Shown piece by piece: positions 1 through 11,970 of a stretch of DNA of 64,000 bases; the stretch's first letter is position 1; every line of letters begins with the position of its first letter. The notes under the pieces are model-generated. The model was given only the letters and a program-made list of their open reading frames with translations. It was not told the origin of the DNA and did no database searches. Source of the stretch: Macrocystis pyrifera (lineage: Eukaryota > Sar > Phaeophyceae > Laminariales > Laminariaceae); NCBI GenBank assembly GCA_031763025.1, contig JASSKH010000002.1:20774168-20838167 (forward strand). Reading direction: 5' to 3'. Both the position numbers and the translations under genes were made by a program.

Positions 1-600
1 AGCTCGTTGGAGAATTTCAGTAATGGTACGCAAAATGGTTTTACTCTGGAAACAAAACCACGAAAACACAGCTCCGGTGCTGGCCAGGCAGTGCGATAAA
101 GAAAATATGGTCAGCTCGTTGGAGAATTTCAGTAATGGTACGCAAAATGATTTTACCCTGGAAACAAAACAACGCAAACACACTGTATCATCTGGAAGAA
201 ATTACATCGCGTGTGATGCTTCGTTCAAAATGAAGGATTGATACGCCGCTGGTCCAAAACTCCTGAAAAACAGATCTTTGAATATTGGTCCCTCCGATCA
301 AGCCGCCAAAAGAACACACCAGTCGATGTACCTTTTTAGTTGCTGCAGCAGGAATTACCACACAGCACATGACATGCTTGACAATATGGTGGGGAAGGAG
401 GAGAAGAGCTTGCTATACGACCGAAGATCTAGGTTATAAGACAGAGACTTGAAAGGGTTGAAACAGTGAGGAAGAAGACCATCTACTACTACTACTACTG
501 CTGTATGCGGTACTCTTCACGGGTATACATACATACCTGGTACGTAAATTTGTTGAATTCGGGGAGACCAAATCAAGAACACAAAATACCCGAGAAACAC
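1..600 (+). repeat. Repeat family B, truncated copies
   Basis: Two adjacent partial copies of a module sharing AGCTCGTTGGAGAATTTCAG (positions 1 and 114) lead into a longer copy. That copy contains GATCTAGGTTATAAGACAGA, TGAAAGGGTTGAAACAGTGA and a stretch ending near AACACAGGATACACTCTATT. The same order of landmarks recurs near 6.45, 7.56, 11.84, 12.54, 13.09 and 14.1 kb. No coding frame is conserved between copies, so I read it as a non-coding interspersed repeat. Confidence 0.8.
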
Positions 601-604
601 AGGA

Positions 605-1640
605 TACACTCTATTCCCTAGGTTTACCCTAGGGTAATCTAGAAGCAACATTAATTTCCTGTCCTAACTGACCAAATGACAATAGAACGGTACACCAGCG
701 CTTTTTTGCCATTTTACGGTACAAAAAACTCAAACCAGGCTATCAGGGCACACCAAACCCAAGTTAGATGACATTTTATGTCAAGGTATACCGTTTTGTG
801 GCGAAACATCCATGTCCGTCCGTCTCACTTGCAAAAATGCCAAAAAACGGTACACCATCGTATTTTCGCCAGTTAGTAGAACAAGGTGATCAGGGCACAC
901 CAAACCCAAGTTATATGACATTTATGTCAAGTTATACCGTTTTCTGGCGAACAATGTCCCGGTACAGCTTATATTTTCGAACGAACACAGCGTTCGTCAA
1001 TAGAAACGCATTCTTGTACTGTGTCCTCCTGTTCAAACGAACGTACCAGGTACGAGTCAAGCGTGCTTATATATAATCTGAAGCCATTTTATTTCGTTTC
1101 GTGCGCGTGCGTGTAGTCAGAACACGGTACCGCGGGCGAGCCCGGCGCCGCCGCGGGTGTCAGCGGGTGCTAGCAGGTAGAGGGAGTGTTGCAAGGAGCG
1201 CCGTCGCCGTTTGCATGGCTAGGCGTCGCGTGTGTCTCGAGACCCGCAGGAAGCACGAATGGGCTCTGTCTGGCCTCCTTGTGAGGCTCCGCTTGCACCA
1301 TATACGAGATGTAAGGGTCGTTTTGATATGCGAAATCATATTTAAGCAGTGCTTGTTTTTGCGACCAAACTAAACTTCAAAGAGACTTCAATGCAGTTTG
1401 AGCACGAACTTTGTCGAAGTGGCGAAGAAGGGCCAAGGTGAGCACCGGGCTTTCCGCGAGGCGGGCGACGACGCTCACTGTGGCAGAGAGGGAGGAGAAC
1501 TTTATCCGGACCCAATCGGTGGTGATGTGGTCGCGAGACGGGCGGGCGGCGTACAAGGCTAAGAGGGAAGCTCTGCTGTTCTTTTTTTTTTCTTTTTGAC
1601 CGGTGGAACGTGTCCCAATCAGGCAGAAAATTGATACAGG
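605..1640 (+). repeat. Repeat family A, forward copy 1
   Basis: This copy starts near GGTTTACCCTAGGGTAATCT. Next come two tandem units of about 130-160 bp marked by AACGGTACACCA and CAGGGCACACCAAACCCAAG. Then follow a TATATAAT-like stretch at about 1068, a GC-rich part (CGGGTGTCAGCGGGTGC) and a tail rich in T. Parallel copies lie at 46.85-48.11 kb and 23.23-24.48 kb, and reversed copies at 22.0-23.1 and 41.4-42.5 kb. Its body holds the uninterrupted TA site (1171-1172) that carries a miniature transposon in the 47-kb copy. It looks like a non-autonomous mobile element; no protein is encoded. Confidence 0.8.
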
Positions 1641-1673
1641 CAGCAAAAACAACGCAAAAAACAGAATAGACTT

Positions 1674-1785
1674 TTCGAGCTTGCACCAATCAAAGCAGAG
1701 CTCCTGTGACTTACCGTATGACTTGACCTTTCGTGCTTGCACCAATCAAAGCAGAGCTGTGACTTACCGTATGACTTGCAAAATT
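1674..1785 (+). repeat. Two-copy tandem repeat of about 50 bp
   Basis: The phrase GCTTGCACCAATCAAAGCAG, followed by TGTGACTTACCGTATGACTT, occurs twice in succession (from about 1680 and 1735). The copies differ by a two-base insertion and a short linker. It lies at the 3' edge of family A copy 1. Confidence 0.85.
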
Positions 1786-1889
1786 GTCGTGATTGGCCAA
1801 CACTGCCGTTACAACTGCTGCTGAGCACAGATATCGTATTGAGCGTGCTACGAGTACTACAAACAGGCTGTTGTACATCGCTGCGGCCA

Positions 1890-2790
1890 TGTCACCCAGC
1901 AGCAGCAGCAGCAGGCAAAACCATGCGCGTGAGGTGGCACATCCGCAGTATACTCTATGGATGGCTTGTATCGGGGCCTATGCATCACGGAGGATGGATA
2001 GGTAGAGTTTGGGTGCGGGCGCATGTATGTATCCCGACTCCCGACCACACCCACCACGACGACGACCAACAACCACCGCCACCTGCTGTTGCCCAGCAGC
2101 ATCATAACAGGCCAAACCAGCGCGCGAGGTGCACACCCGCAGTGTATTCTTGGCTATTGTACCTGTAGTTGCAAGTAAGTGTTGGAGCCTACGACGCGTC
2201 ATCGAGGATAGATAGGCAGAGCTTGGTGTGCGGGGGCATGTTTGTAACCCGACTCCCGAACACGCCCAACGATCAACAACCATCTAACTGCCACCAGGCA
2301 AAAAAAAAAAACTGCGTGAGGTGGGAGGGTGTACTCTTGGCTACTGTACCTGTAGTAGTTGCATGTGTCGGAGCCTACGATGCATCATCGAGGATAAATA
2401 GGAAGAGCTTGGGGTGCGGGCGTATGCATGTATCTATGTACCCATGTATGTATCCTGACTGCCGACCACGCCCACCACAAACATCAACGACCAACTGCCA
2501 CCAGACAAAACTACTCACCCTCCAGCAGCAGCAGCAGGCGCCCAGCAAGCAGCACACCAGCAGCAGGCAAAATCATGCGCGCACGTTGGCATATGCGGGG
2601 TGTAATTTTTGACGAGTTGCGTGTATCGGAGCCTACGATGCAGCACCGAGGACGGATAGTAGGCAGAGCTGGGGGCACGGGCGCATGTACAGCATGAATG
2701 ACATCCCGACTCCAAACCACACCGACCACAACGATCAACAACCGCCACCAGAAAAAAACTGTTGTACTCCTCTGCTGTTGTTCTGAGCAG
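1890..2790 (+). repeat. Tandem repeat, about 200-260 bp unit, roughly four copies
   Basis: Units begin near 1921, 2115, 2311 and 2573. Each contains a GTGAGGTGGCA-like stretch, a GGAGCCTACGATGCATCA-like stretch, a TGGGTGCGGGCGCATGTATG-like stretch and a CCACCACGACGACCAACAACC-like end (slightly different in each copy). CAG runs separate the units. Open frames across it follow the repeat and are not credible genes. Confidence 0.8.
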
Positions 2791-3413
2791 CAGTGCAATT
2801 CTCACAGCCAATCGAGAGGACAGCAGTACGCATGTGCCTGCTGTCGCCACCGTTTGCCTGCGCCACCACCACGTACCACCGTCTCTGCTGTTGCTCGAGC
2901 TGCGCGGTTGGTATTTTGGATCGCCAAGCTCGTCATAATTTCATTCACGTATACAGTGGACCCAAAAGCTGCGTCACAGTAGTAGTAGGGTGTCCCCTGC
3001 AACCGCTTGAGAGCACAGCAGTAGTAGTAGCAGTACAGTTCCTGCGGTCGTCCTTTGCCTCCACACCATACACACCGCCTATATCTTGCTGTGCAAACGT
3101 TGCTCGACCGGCATTGAGGCGGACGAAAATCGATTGAAACGCCTCAAAATCGTTGGACGACAGACAGCCTACCCTTCTAACACCCTACATAGCTGGTCGA
3201 AACAAGGCTGCAGTGATACTGACTTCTCGATATCTGCGACCTACAGTATCCACTTCTTACAGTGCCAAAACCAAATTTTATAGTTCCAAAACCGCAAGAA
3301 AAAGCGGAAATTCTATGGTACGAATACGTGCTTCCTACGTACTTTTCTTGATACTTCCATTATCATTACAACGGTAACGGCCCACGTCAACAACGGTGCT
3401 GCCGCTTAGCGGC
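2791..3413. other. Unannotated spacer
   Basis: No conserved protein motif or RNA was recognised. Short GTAGTAGTAG and CAGCAG tracts occur. The last 100 bases (TTCTTGATACTTCC and AACGGCCCACG) resemble 24.86-24.90 kb, which suggests a shared flank of the family C/protease repeat. Confidence 0.5.
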
Positions 3414-4122
3414 CGGGGTCTCGATCGACCTGATGATCAACTCCACCCCAACAGCGGATGGCCAGGTGACGTCGTGGAACGGCATGCTCGTATCATGTAC
3501 ACTCGGAAAGCTCTCGGATTCAACTGGGAACTACACTACCGATTGCCATGTCGAGGACCATGGCCATATCGAGATAACCGCATCCCAATGTGCACGATAG
3601 CGAGATCCCGCACCAGTCTTGATTCCGCACGGACCACCCCAGTCACTCCAGGATGCAGTCAATGCCTTGTTCCTGACCGGGGCCGCCTCCGGCTTCTCAT
3701 TTCCTGGACCTGCTCCGTGCCCCCACTGCGACGAGAAGCTGCGCCCGGCACATCAGCACATCCATATGGTCGATTCTTCCTTGGAGTGCGGACAACGCCC
3801 CAGATTTGCTATTCTTCGCGTCTGCGCGTGTAGACACATCTGCGAGGACGCCGGAGAGCCGCCAGCACCGCCACCCATTTTGATGATAGGCGTTGAGTAC
3901 TGCCTCGTAGCTGCCATCTACTCCATTCCGAACCATTTCGTGACCCAGTTGCGTTCGAGAGGGCGGTTGTTGAAGTACGATTGTATACTCGGGGGGAGTA
4001 CCACGTCTTGCGACGATTTCGACTATGACTGGTATCATGGTTTCCAGCATATGTACGTATGTCTACCTTCAAAAGTCTATGACCTTGCCTGTTCCCCAGG
4101 CACAAACAACACCATACCGTAG
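3414..4122 (+). pseudogene. USP-like cysteine protease fragment, broken copy
   Basis: This is a diverged copy of the C-terminal half of the protease gene at 49.9-50.6 kb. Over most of the length the two copies align closely in nucleotide sequence. The reading frame has to change at least once: one frame reads MINSTPTADGQVTSWNG up to a TAG near 3598, and another carries the later part with CPHCDEK. The C-terminal part keeps the features expected of a USP (peptidase C19) histidine box: YCLVAAIYSIPNHFVTQ, then a basic stretch and KYD. The catalytic cysteine exon and the helicase part seen at 49 kb are absent here. I infer a 5'-truncated dead copy of a mobile element. Confidence 0.7.
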
Positions 4123-4264
4123 TGCTAGCTACCATGAGCGCGCAAGCCAAGAACGCGCGAAGATAATCGAGGCGACTAGACAAGGACCCATCATGCCTCC
4201 GCCTTACGGAAGTCCTGGCCACTACGACGTGGGGAGCGCAGCTGTGCCTTGCCGACTCGACTCC

Positions 4265-5560
4265 GACGTACCGCCGCCTTGAGCGTCTCACAGGTTCTTC
4301 ACACATGTGTGTTGAAATGTTTTGTTTTTTTTTGCGGATATTGCTTCGCGATTCAGACTGCCTGCCTTCTTGTTTCCGTCTTTTTGCTAGAACGCATTTT
4401 GCAGAAATGTTGCGCGGCGCGTTCAGCCTTTCGAGTTCTGCGCAGCTACGTTCATGTTAACTGTTCGGTCGACAGAGTGTTGTTTACGGGGTGCGTGTAC
4501 GTAACGATCATTGGCGAAAAATCTGCTTGTATGCCTTTTGTCATCTTGAACTTCACTGCGTCGTTTTTTGGTATGGCCGAGGTCGCGACATGTCGAGGTC
4601 ATCGCAGTCTGCGCGATGCGACTGTGATGTTATGTTTTGTTTTTTTTTTTGCTTCGAAATAGCGATAACTGCAACATCTTGAAACAAGTAATATTCTACG
4701 TGGCAAAAATCGACGTCGCGAGAGAATTTTCATACCTCCGTCCAACCTTTTATTATATGGTAACACCTAGGGAACAGCAGGGCAACCCTTGCCCTGCCCT
4801 ACATATTTACCTGCACGGAGATGGAAAAAATGTATTGTCTCTCCTTCCATCATCATTATCGGACGCTCCGAAGCATCTATTACTCCGTCGACGGCACCGA
4901 AAGCAGCAGCAGCCAAAAAGTACGGAACGTCTAAGTTTCAATAGAGGGCTTAGAGGGGAAAAAAGGTATCTACCGGACTCAATCCACTTGTTGTGTCGGC
5001 GACCGCCACAACAAAAAGCAAAACTATCCAAAGGGCTACTACGTACAAGCAGGGTGACCGAACAAGTCGGCGTGCAAGAGGGATAGTTAGGGTATAGCAG
5101 GTATGCACATTTTGTATTTCGAATTAAGTTCCCATGAGACTCGCGAAGACTCTCTCGTTTCAGTGCTTTGACGCACTTTTGGACTCGGTACTTCAAAATT
5201 ACTGGTATTCGCGGGTCAACGACTAAGTCCCGATGACTGGGCAATGGTACTGTGCCGACCTTTTTGTTTGCAGTATGCAGTTTTGTCGCTGCTACATTTT
5301 CACTCCTACCCGAAATGCACCTGTCCTCTGCAGTATAGTGGTATTTTTTGTATCGCTGGTGTTTTTTTTTGCCCCTACCCCGAACGCACATGTTACGTAT
5401 TGTTTCTGGTCGACGTCTTTGCGTACGTATCGTTCCTGCTTTTTGGGCCGCTTTTCTAAGCCCGACAAATGCCTGAAATTTCCATACCTCCGTTTAACCT
5501 TGTATTGATGGTAACACCTAGGGAACAGCAGGGCAACCCTTGAGTTGCTCTACAATACTG
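4265..5560 (+). repeat. Repeat family C, copy 1
   Basis: This non-coding sequence follows the protease copy and recurs after its paralog (50.76-51.30 kb) and, without the protease, at 24.95-25.46 kb. Landmarks are GACTGCCTGCCTTCTTGTTT, TTTCGAGTTCTGCGC, GTTTACGGGGTGC and GACTCGGTACTTCAAAAT. A submodule, ATGGTAACACCTAGGGAACA followed by GCAGGGCAACCCT, occurs at about 4756, 5508 and 51247. It is probably the 3' non-coding part of the same mobile element. Confidence 0.75.
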
Positions 5561-7300
5561 AAGGAGTTAATCTCCGCCCAAAACATAACACGCAGGACAT
5601 CAAAAGAACAACACACCAGCCATTGTGGTGCTGCTGTACTGCAGTAAGCAGTAATGCACACCAGGCTGTTATCTGTAACATGTTGCTGCTGTACTGCAGT
5701 AAGTAGTAATGCGCACCAGGCAGTGTTCCTTTTTATACTTCACAACAGCGGGGAGGCGGGGGGAGAGCCTGCTCTATGACCGACCCCGGATCTAGGTTAT
5801 AAACGACGCCTCGCGGAAGGGAGCAAAAAAAAATAGGGCGAATATAAATGATGGGTTGCGCGAATGATCGGAAAATAAAATGTTAAGCTGAAGTGCAGAA
5901 AGCACGGGATACAAAAAAATAATCTCTCTCCGAGGTAAACGAAAAGACTGTTTCACCTTGGGTTCTATCTGGTTTACCACACTATTATTCATTGATAACA
6001 TTATTAATAGTCATTATTCATTGGTAATATTATTGATAGTCTACTGCTGTGAAAATATGTTCTATTAATATTTAGCCGTTTGGCGATGTCGCAGGACATG
6101 ATAAGAACGTCATTGTGCACAACACGATCTCAGCGAAATCGATAGAGTGGGGAGGGAGGAGAAGAGCTTGTTCCACGACCACCCCGAATCTAGGTTATAA
6201 GGCGGAGGCTTGAAAGGGTTGTTGTGCGTCAGTAGTCTGTTGAAATGATAGTGTTTTTATTACTAGCCTATTGCTTTTTGCCACCTTCTGCTGTAATTTT
6301 AATAACTCTCACTGCTGCTCAGAAGTATTTAGTCCTTTGTACACGGTAGTTGTTTGTTGATATTTCAAAGTAATAATAGTCATCTCACTGCTGCTCAGAA
6401 TTCCCATCACACTCATGCTTTTTGACATTGCCACATACATACGTTTAAAAAGACTCCGGTGCTGGCCAGGCAGTGCGATGAAGAAAATATGGTAAGCTCG
6501 TTGGAGAATTTCAGTGATGGTACGCAAAAATGATTTTACCCTGGAAACAGAGCTGAGGAAAGCAGAGAAGAGCTTGCTTTACGACCACCCCGGAGGTACT
6601 GTAGGTTAAATGGCAGACACTTGAAAGGGTTGAAACAGTCAGGAAGAATACCATGTACTCCTGCTGTATGTAGCACTCTTCATGGGTATACACACATACG
6701 TCTCTGGTACGTAAATTTGCTGAGCTCGAGGAAACGAATTAAAGAAAACACAATACCCGAGAAACACGCAACACACTCTATTCAAATAATAGTTTTTTTT
6801 CTATCAGCCTACTGCTGCTGCATGTACTACATGTATGTACGTAGGCGAGCTTTCTATCCTGTTACGCCAGGATATATACGGCAAAAGGCAGCTGAACACG
6901 CTTGCCACTAAATTCATTTTTACAGTATACAAAATATTGTCTGGAATTTGTGCAATTTTAGTTGCGTGATTTCGTGTTTTGATCGGATTGTATTACCGAT
7001 ACATCACAATCGAAGTAGTCGTTGCAAACTTCTCGCTTCTTCTCCCCCTGTACGTAGTAGAATGCCCAATGAAATTAACAAGTGACGACTATAATATTTT
7101 TTTCGACAAAAATAAGGCCTTCTTGTTTTGCTGCGTTTTCTGCTGTAAAACTGAACAACTCTCACTGCTGCTCAGAGTGCAATACCACACGAACTTCACG
7201 ACCAAAGCGTGCGTGTGTGATCGGTTTACCAACAAATATGGTATCCCTGTTATGCCACCGCATAGATTGATGCGTACCTGATCAAACAACGTGCCGATAA
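5561..7300 (+). repeat. Repeat family B block
   Basis: It contains a variant with CTGCTCTATGACCGACCCCG and AGGGAGCAAAAAAAAATAGG (about 5730-6240), a standard B copy (about 6449-6785), and a downstream piece with GGCGAGCTTTCTATCCTG (about 6845). The last two sections recur at 12.4-13.7 kb. The site TTCTATTAATATTTAGCCG near 6059 is the unoccupied version of the place that carries a miniature transposon at 10.18 and 11.30 kb. No protein was recognised. Confidence 0.75.
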
Positions 7301-7940
7301 AGATGTTTTTTTCGTTTTGGTTTCATTTTCTGGTCTCTCGGATCAAGCCGTCAACCCCTTCGTACTGCAGGCCCGTTCCGAGGACAAAGCACTAAATTTC
7401 ATGTGGTTTTCCCCCAAAATGAGACTGCAGTACTACCGCATGGAATAATTGGAGTGGTTCGTCCACAAAGCGTGAGTGCAGTACTTAGAGGGTTAGTCTC
7501 CCCCCCCCCCCCCCCAAACGACACGCAGGCATAAAAGAAAGGACCGCTTGCTCGACACCATAGTAGTGGGGAGGGAGGCAAAGAGCTTGCTCTACGGCCA
7601 CCCCGGATCTAGGTTGTAAGACAGAGACTCGAAAGGGTTGAAAGAGTAAGGAAGAAGACCATGTACTCCTGCTGTAGGTAGTACTCTTCATGGGTATACA
7701 CCCATACCCGGGGTACGTACATTTGCCGAACTCGGGGAGACGAAATCAAGAAAACAGAATACCCGAGAAACCCAAAACGCACTCTACTAAAAACATAAGA
7801 GTTATTTTCCCATCAGCGTACTGCTTTTCGCGACGCACTGCCGCTGCAGTTGGAATAACTGTCCTCACTGCTGCTAATAACAGGAAGTAGTGAATCGTAC
7901 GCACTCGGCAGTGGTCGACAACTATGAGCAGCAGTAATGA
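7301..7940 (+). repeat. Repeat family B partial copy with poly-C tract
   Basis: A run of about 17 C at 7500-7516 is followed by a partial B copy (about 7560-7790) with the usual GCTCTACGGCCACCCCGGAT and GAAACCCAAAACGCACTCTA landmarks. Nothing coding was recognised. Confidence 0.7.
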
Positions 7941-8559
7941 TATTATTTACGAATTAATAGCACATCAGCTCGCAGACACGTCATATGTTCCACTCGAGAG
8001 GTCGCAGGTCATCAACAAAAGAACGCGACGACACGACCTCACCGAAACCGATATCGGGCATGCGTGAAAGCTCCGAAACTCCCGAAGGAAGGGAACAACA
8101 AACAGTCGAAACCTCGCAGGCAAACCCCCGTCCATTTCCCCGCAGCTCGGCAACTCTGAAACGAAGACGATAAGGGCGGAGGCAGACCACGAACGGCTGT
8201 CCCGCAAGCCATGAGAGCGCGGGAGAGGGGCAGCGGAGGCTGTGAGGCATCGGAACAAATCCGACTAATGTTACATATATCTATACAAGGGCCTTCGTCG
8301 AGAGGCCTTTCAAATGGCGTCCGACGAAGCTAAGGCCCGCAGGCAACCTTAAGAAACGGCTAAGGGCCGCAGGCAATGAACAGCTGCAAACGGCAATTAA
8401 TGGTCGTTGCAAACGGCAGTTTACGATGCCAAGGGCCCGATCACGATGAAATGATACAAACTACAGCTTGCAAAGTTGAGTATCAACTATTCAATCAGTC
8501 GAACTCGCAGCTGACGTATTTCAAAATTTATAAAAAACTACGGCAGTACGAAGAAGTCC
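7941..8559 (+). other. Low-repeat stretch with weak coding signal
   Basis: Between 7941 and 8056 one plus frame reads a protein-like peptide (YELIAHQLADTSYVPLERSQ and onward) to a TGA. From 8376 an ATG-initiated frame of 107 codons runs to 8699, but its second half enters the tandem repeat that follows. I do not recognise either product, and the frames may be chance. Confidence 0.25.
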
Positions 8560-9340
8560 TGTTAAAAATATTATCGGTCCCTGACGCATTGGATGTTCCC
8601 GTACGCATTGACATACGCAATGACAAAACAAACAACAAAGTTTTAGCGACTCGTACGACGCACGATCAGCAACTGAGAATCGTTGCTCGATACGAATGAA
8701 AAAGCCAATGCCATATAAAGGCGTAAAAACCGTTCGTGGGAAAAAAATGATACTTTCTCTTGTTCCGTACGGCCCACGACAGGTAATGTGGACTCTACCC
8801 CGAGAATCCATCTACTTTCTTTCCCCGGCGACGAATCGAAGAAAGCCAGCTAACCGTTCGAGGGGATGGTAATGGTCCCTGACGCATTGTATGTTCCCGC
8901 AGGCAATGACAATAGCATGTGGAACAAAAATGTTTTCTTCCGTAAACTCTGCCGCACTCCACCCTCGGGTCATGACAAAAATATCTGCCCCAACAAAACA
9001 CACCAGTGTATGTACCAAAGCGAGACTCTACGATGCACGATCGGCAACTGAGAACCCTCGCCTGATGCGAATGAAAAAAGTCAATGCCAAGATCATAATG
9101 CATAATATACCGTTCGTGAGAAAAGTATGACACTCTCTTGTCCCGTACAGCCCACGACGGATACGGGAGAATTAATCTACGCTATCCGAGAATCTGCGTC
9201 CCCCTGCGATTGATCGAAGGAAGCCAAAGCCAAGGTACAATATACCGCTCGAGGGAGGGTAGTATGCTGTTTTCTCGTCCCATACAACGCACGGCAGGGA
9301 AAGCAGACTAACCTACGCTTTGCGGCACGACAGGTAATGG
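8560..9340 (+). repeat. Degenerate tandem repeat, about 300-400 bp unit
   Basis: CTGACGCATTG-ATGTTCCCG appears at about 8580 and 8880. GCACGATC-GCAACTGAGAA appears at about 8660 and 9033. ACCGTTCGTG followed by ATGACACTCTCTTGTC-like text appears near 8730 and 9110, with a weaker third copy from about 9240. Confidence 0.75.
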
Positions 9341-9719
9341 AGAAAGCAGCTACGCACTCAGGCTATAAAGCGAAAGTAAACAGAAAAAACTGTAGTTTCC
9401 CATTGTCCCCTAAAACCCAACAAACAGGGCTCTTCAGCAATAACGCCAAAAAGAGAAACCCTGGTTCAAAACACAGTAATTTCGTCGGACAGAAACACCG
9501 ACAACGAACGCCCCAGAAAAAATAAGCGGGCGTAGACGGGCAGGTAACAACAACAGTCAGTCGTGTCATCCAATGTGATAAATATTCGAGCATCGAACGA
9601 AGCAACCCTCACCCCCCGTGAAACGAATGTGACGAATTTGTGAGAAATCATCAACAAACCCAAAGAGGAAAATACGCAACAAAACACACCAAATACTTTA
9701 GTTTTGTGGACAAACCACT
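9341..9719. other. Unannotated spacer
   Basis: No conserved protein, RNA or obvious repeat structure was recognised. Overlapping open frames on both strands have no motif I know. Confidence 0.4.
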
Positions 9720-10183
9720 CTAGCTTCATGTGGTTTGTCTCCAAAACGGGACCACTGCAGTAGTAGTACTAAAAGAGTTAATCTCCCCCCTATATAAACA
9801 TAACACGCAGGACATCATCAAAGGAACAACACACCGGCCAGTGTATCCATCTGCTGCTAGTATGTATCTAGTATTAATAGTGCACCAGGCAGTGTGTTCT
9901 TTTTTACATATTCACAACAAACAGCGGGGAGGCGGGGGGAGAACCTGCTCTACGATGACTCCCAGAGGGGAGCAAAACAATTACTGTAGGGCGAATATAA
10001 ATAATGGGTTTTGTGCGAAAGATCGGAGGGAAAAAAAAACGTTAAAAAGCTGAAGCAAGTGCAGAATGCAGGGAGGTGATACAAAAAAAAGTAATATCTC
10101 TCCGAAGTAAACAAAAAGATGGTTTCACCTTGTATTCTCTCTGGTTTATATGTCTACCGATGTGAAAATATGTTCTATTTGAT

Positions 10184-10288
10184 ATGGGGGTCCATAGTAA
10201 GTAGGACCTAGAGTGTACACAAACAAATATACATTATTACACTTTTTTACCAACAATGTTTGGTCCTATTTACTATAGCCCCCCGTAA
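10184..10288. mobile_element. MITE (TTACGGGGG family), copy 1
   Basis: The terminal inverted repeats pair GGGGGTCCATAGTAAGTAGG on the left with CCTATTTACTATAGCCCCCC on the right around an AT-rich core. The right end reads CCCCGTAA next to TA. The related repeat at 6059 lacks the element. Its length of about 105 bp matches the copies at 38.05, 47.56 and 59.82 kb. Confidence 0.85.
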
Positions 10289-11297
10289 TATTAATATTTA
10301 TAATAATAACCGTTTGGCGACGCCGCAGAACATGAAAAGAACGTCATTGTGAACAACACGATCTCAGCGAAATCGATAGTGGCGAGGGAGGAGAGGAGCT
10401 TGTTCTACAACCACTCCGAATCTAGGTTTTAATGCAGAGGCTTGAAAGGGTTGTTGTACTTTATTCAGTAGTCAATTGAATTGATAGTTATGTTATTCTC
10501 AGCCTAGTGCCCTTTGCAACGTACTGCTGTACATTTAATAACGCTCACTGCTGCTGAGAAGTACCAACTCGGTAGCTTGTTAAAATAAAAAAGTAATAAT
10601 ATTAATAGTCATCTCATTGCTGCTCAGAAGTCCAATCACAAACAACACAAACTTCACGACAAAAACGTGCGTATGTGATCGGTTTACACGAAAAAGGTAT
10701 CCCGGTCACGCCAAAGAAAATATGGACAGCTCGTTGGAGAAGTTCAGTCAGTGATGGTACGCCAAAGTGATTTTACCCTGGAAACTAAACAACGAAAACA
10801 ACACTGCATCATCTGGAAGAAATTACATGTGGTTCGTCAAACCACTTTAATTTCGAGACAACGGGACGACTGGTACTAAAAGAGTAATCTCCCCTAAACA
10901 TAACAGGACATCATCAAAGGAACAACACACCGGCCAGTGTATCTATATGCTGCTGTACTGCAGTATGTAGTATTAATAGTGCACACCAGGAAGTGTGTTC
11001 TTTTTTATACTTCACAACAGCGCGGAGACGGAAGGAGAACCTGCTCTATGACCGACCCCGGATCTAGGTTATATACGACGCCTCCCAGAAGGGAGCAAAA
11101 AAAAATAGGGCGAATAGAAAATAATGGGTTGTGTGCGAAAGATCGGGGGCGGGGGGAAATGTTAAAAAGCTGACGTGCAGAATGCAGGGAGAGGATACAA
11201 AAAATAATCTCTCCGAAGTAAACAAAAAGATGGTTTCACCTTGTATTCTCTCTGGTTTATATAGTCTACTGCTGCTGTGGAAACATGTTCTATTTGG

Positions 11298-11406
11298 TAG
11301 GGGGATCCATAGGAAGTAGGACCTAGAGTATACACAAAAAAATATATTTATTTGTTACATTTTTTTACTAACAATATTTCGCCCTATTTACTATGGCCCC
11401 CCGTAT
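11298..11406. mobile_element. MITE (TTACGGGGG family), copy 2
   Basis: This is the copy in the second 1.1-kb block. The left end GGGGGATCCATAGGAAGTAG pairs with the right CTATTTACTATGGCCCCCCG. It has diverged from copy 1 by substitutions and small indels. Confidence 0.85.
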
Positions 11407-11970
11407 TATTAATATTTATAAGAGTAGCCGTTTGGCAATGTCGCAGGACATGAAAAGAACGTCATTGTGAACAACACGATCTCAGCGGAATCGATAGTGG
11501 CGAGGGAGGAGAAGAGGTTGTTCTACGACCACTCCGAATCTAGGTTATAATGCAGAGGCTTGAAAGGGTTGTACTTCATTCAGTAGTCTATTGAATTGAT
11601 AGTTACTTTATTCTCAGCCTAGTGCTTTTTGCAACGTACTGCTGTATATTCAATAACTCTCCCTGCTGCTCAGAAGTATGTATTACGTACTCGGTAGGGT
11701 AGTTGTTTGTTAATATTAAAAGTAATAATATTAATAGTTATCTCACTGCTGCTCAGAAGTCCGATCACAAACAACACACACTTCACGACAAAAACGTGCG
11801 TATGTGATCGGTTTACATGAAAAAGGCATCCCCGTTACGCCAAAGAAAATATGGACAGCTCGTTGGAGAAGTTCAGTGATGGTACACAAAACAAAACGAT
11901 TTTACCCTGGAAACTAAACAACGAAAACAACACTGCATCATCTGGAAGAAATTTCAAACGATCAAAATAA

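Larger units (their letters stand above)
9720..11970 (+). repeat. Large tandem duplication of family B block, about 1.1 kb period
   Basis: Two successive blocks align over most of their length with an offset of about 1.10-1.12 kb. AACAACACACCGGCCAGTGT is at about 9828 and 10920, and ACGTCATTGTGAACAACACG is at 10341 and 11459. Both blocks carry a miniature transposon at the equivalent position, so the insertion predates the duplication. Confidence 0.85.
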
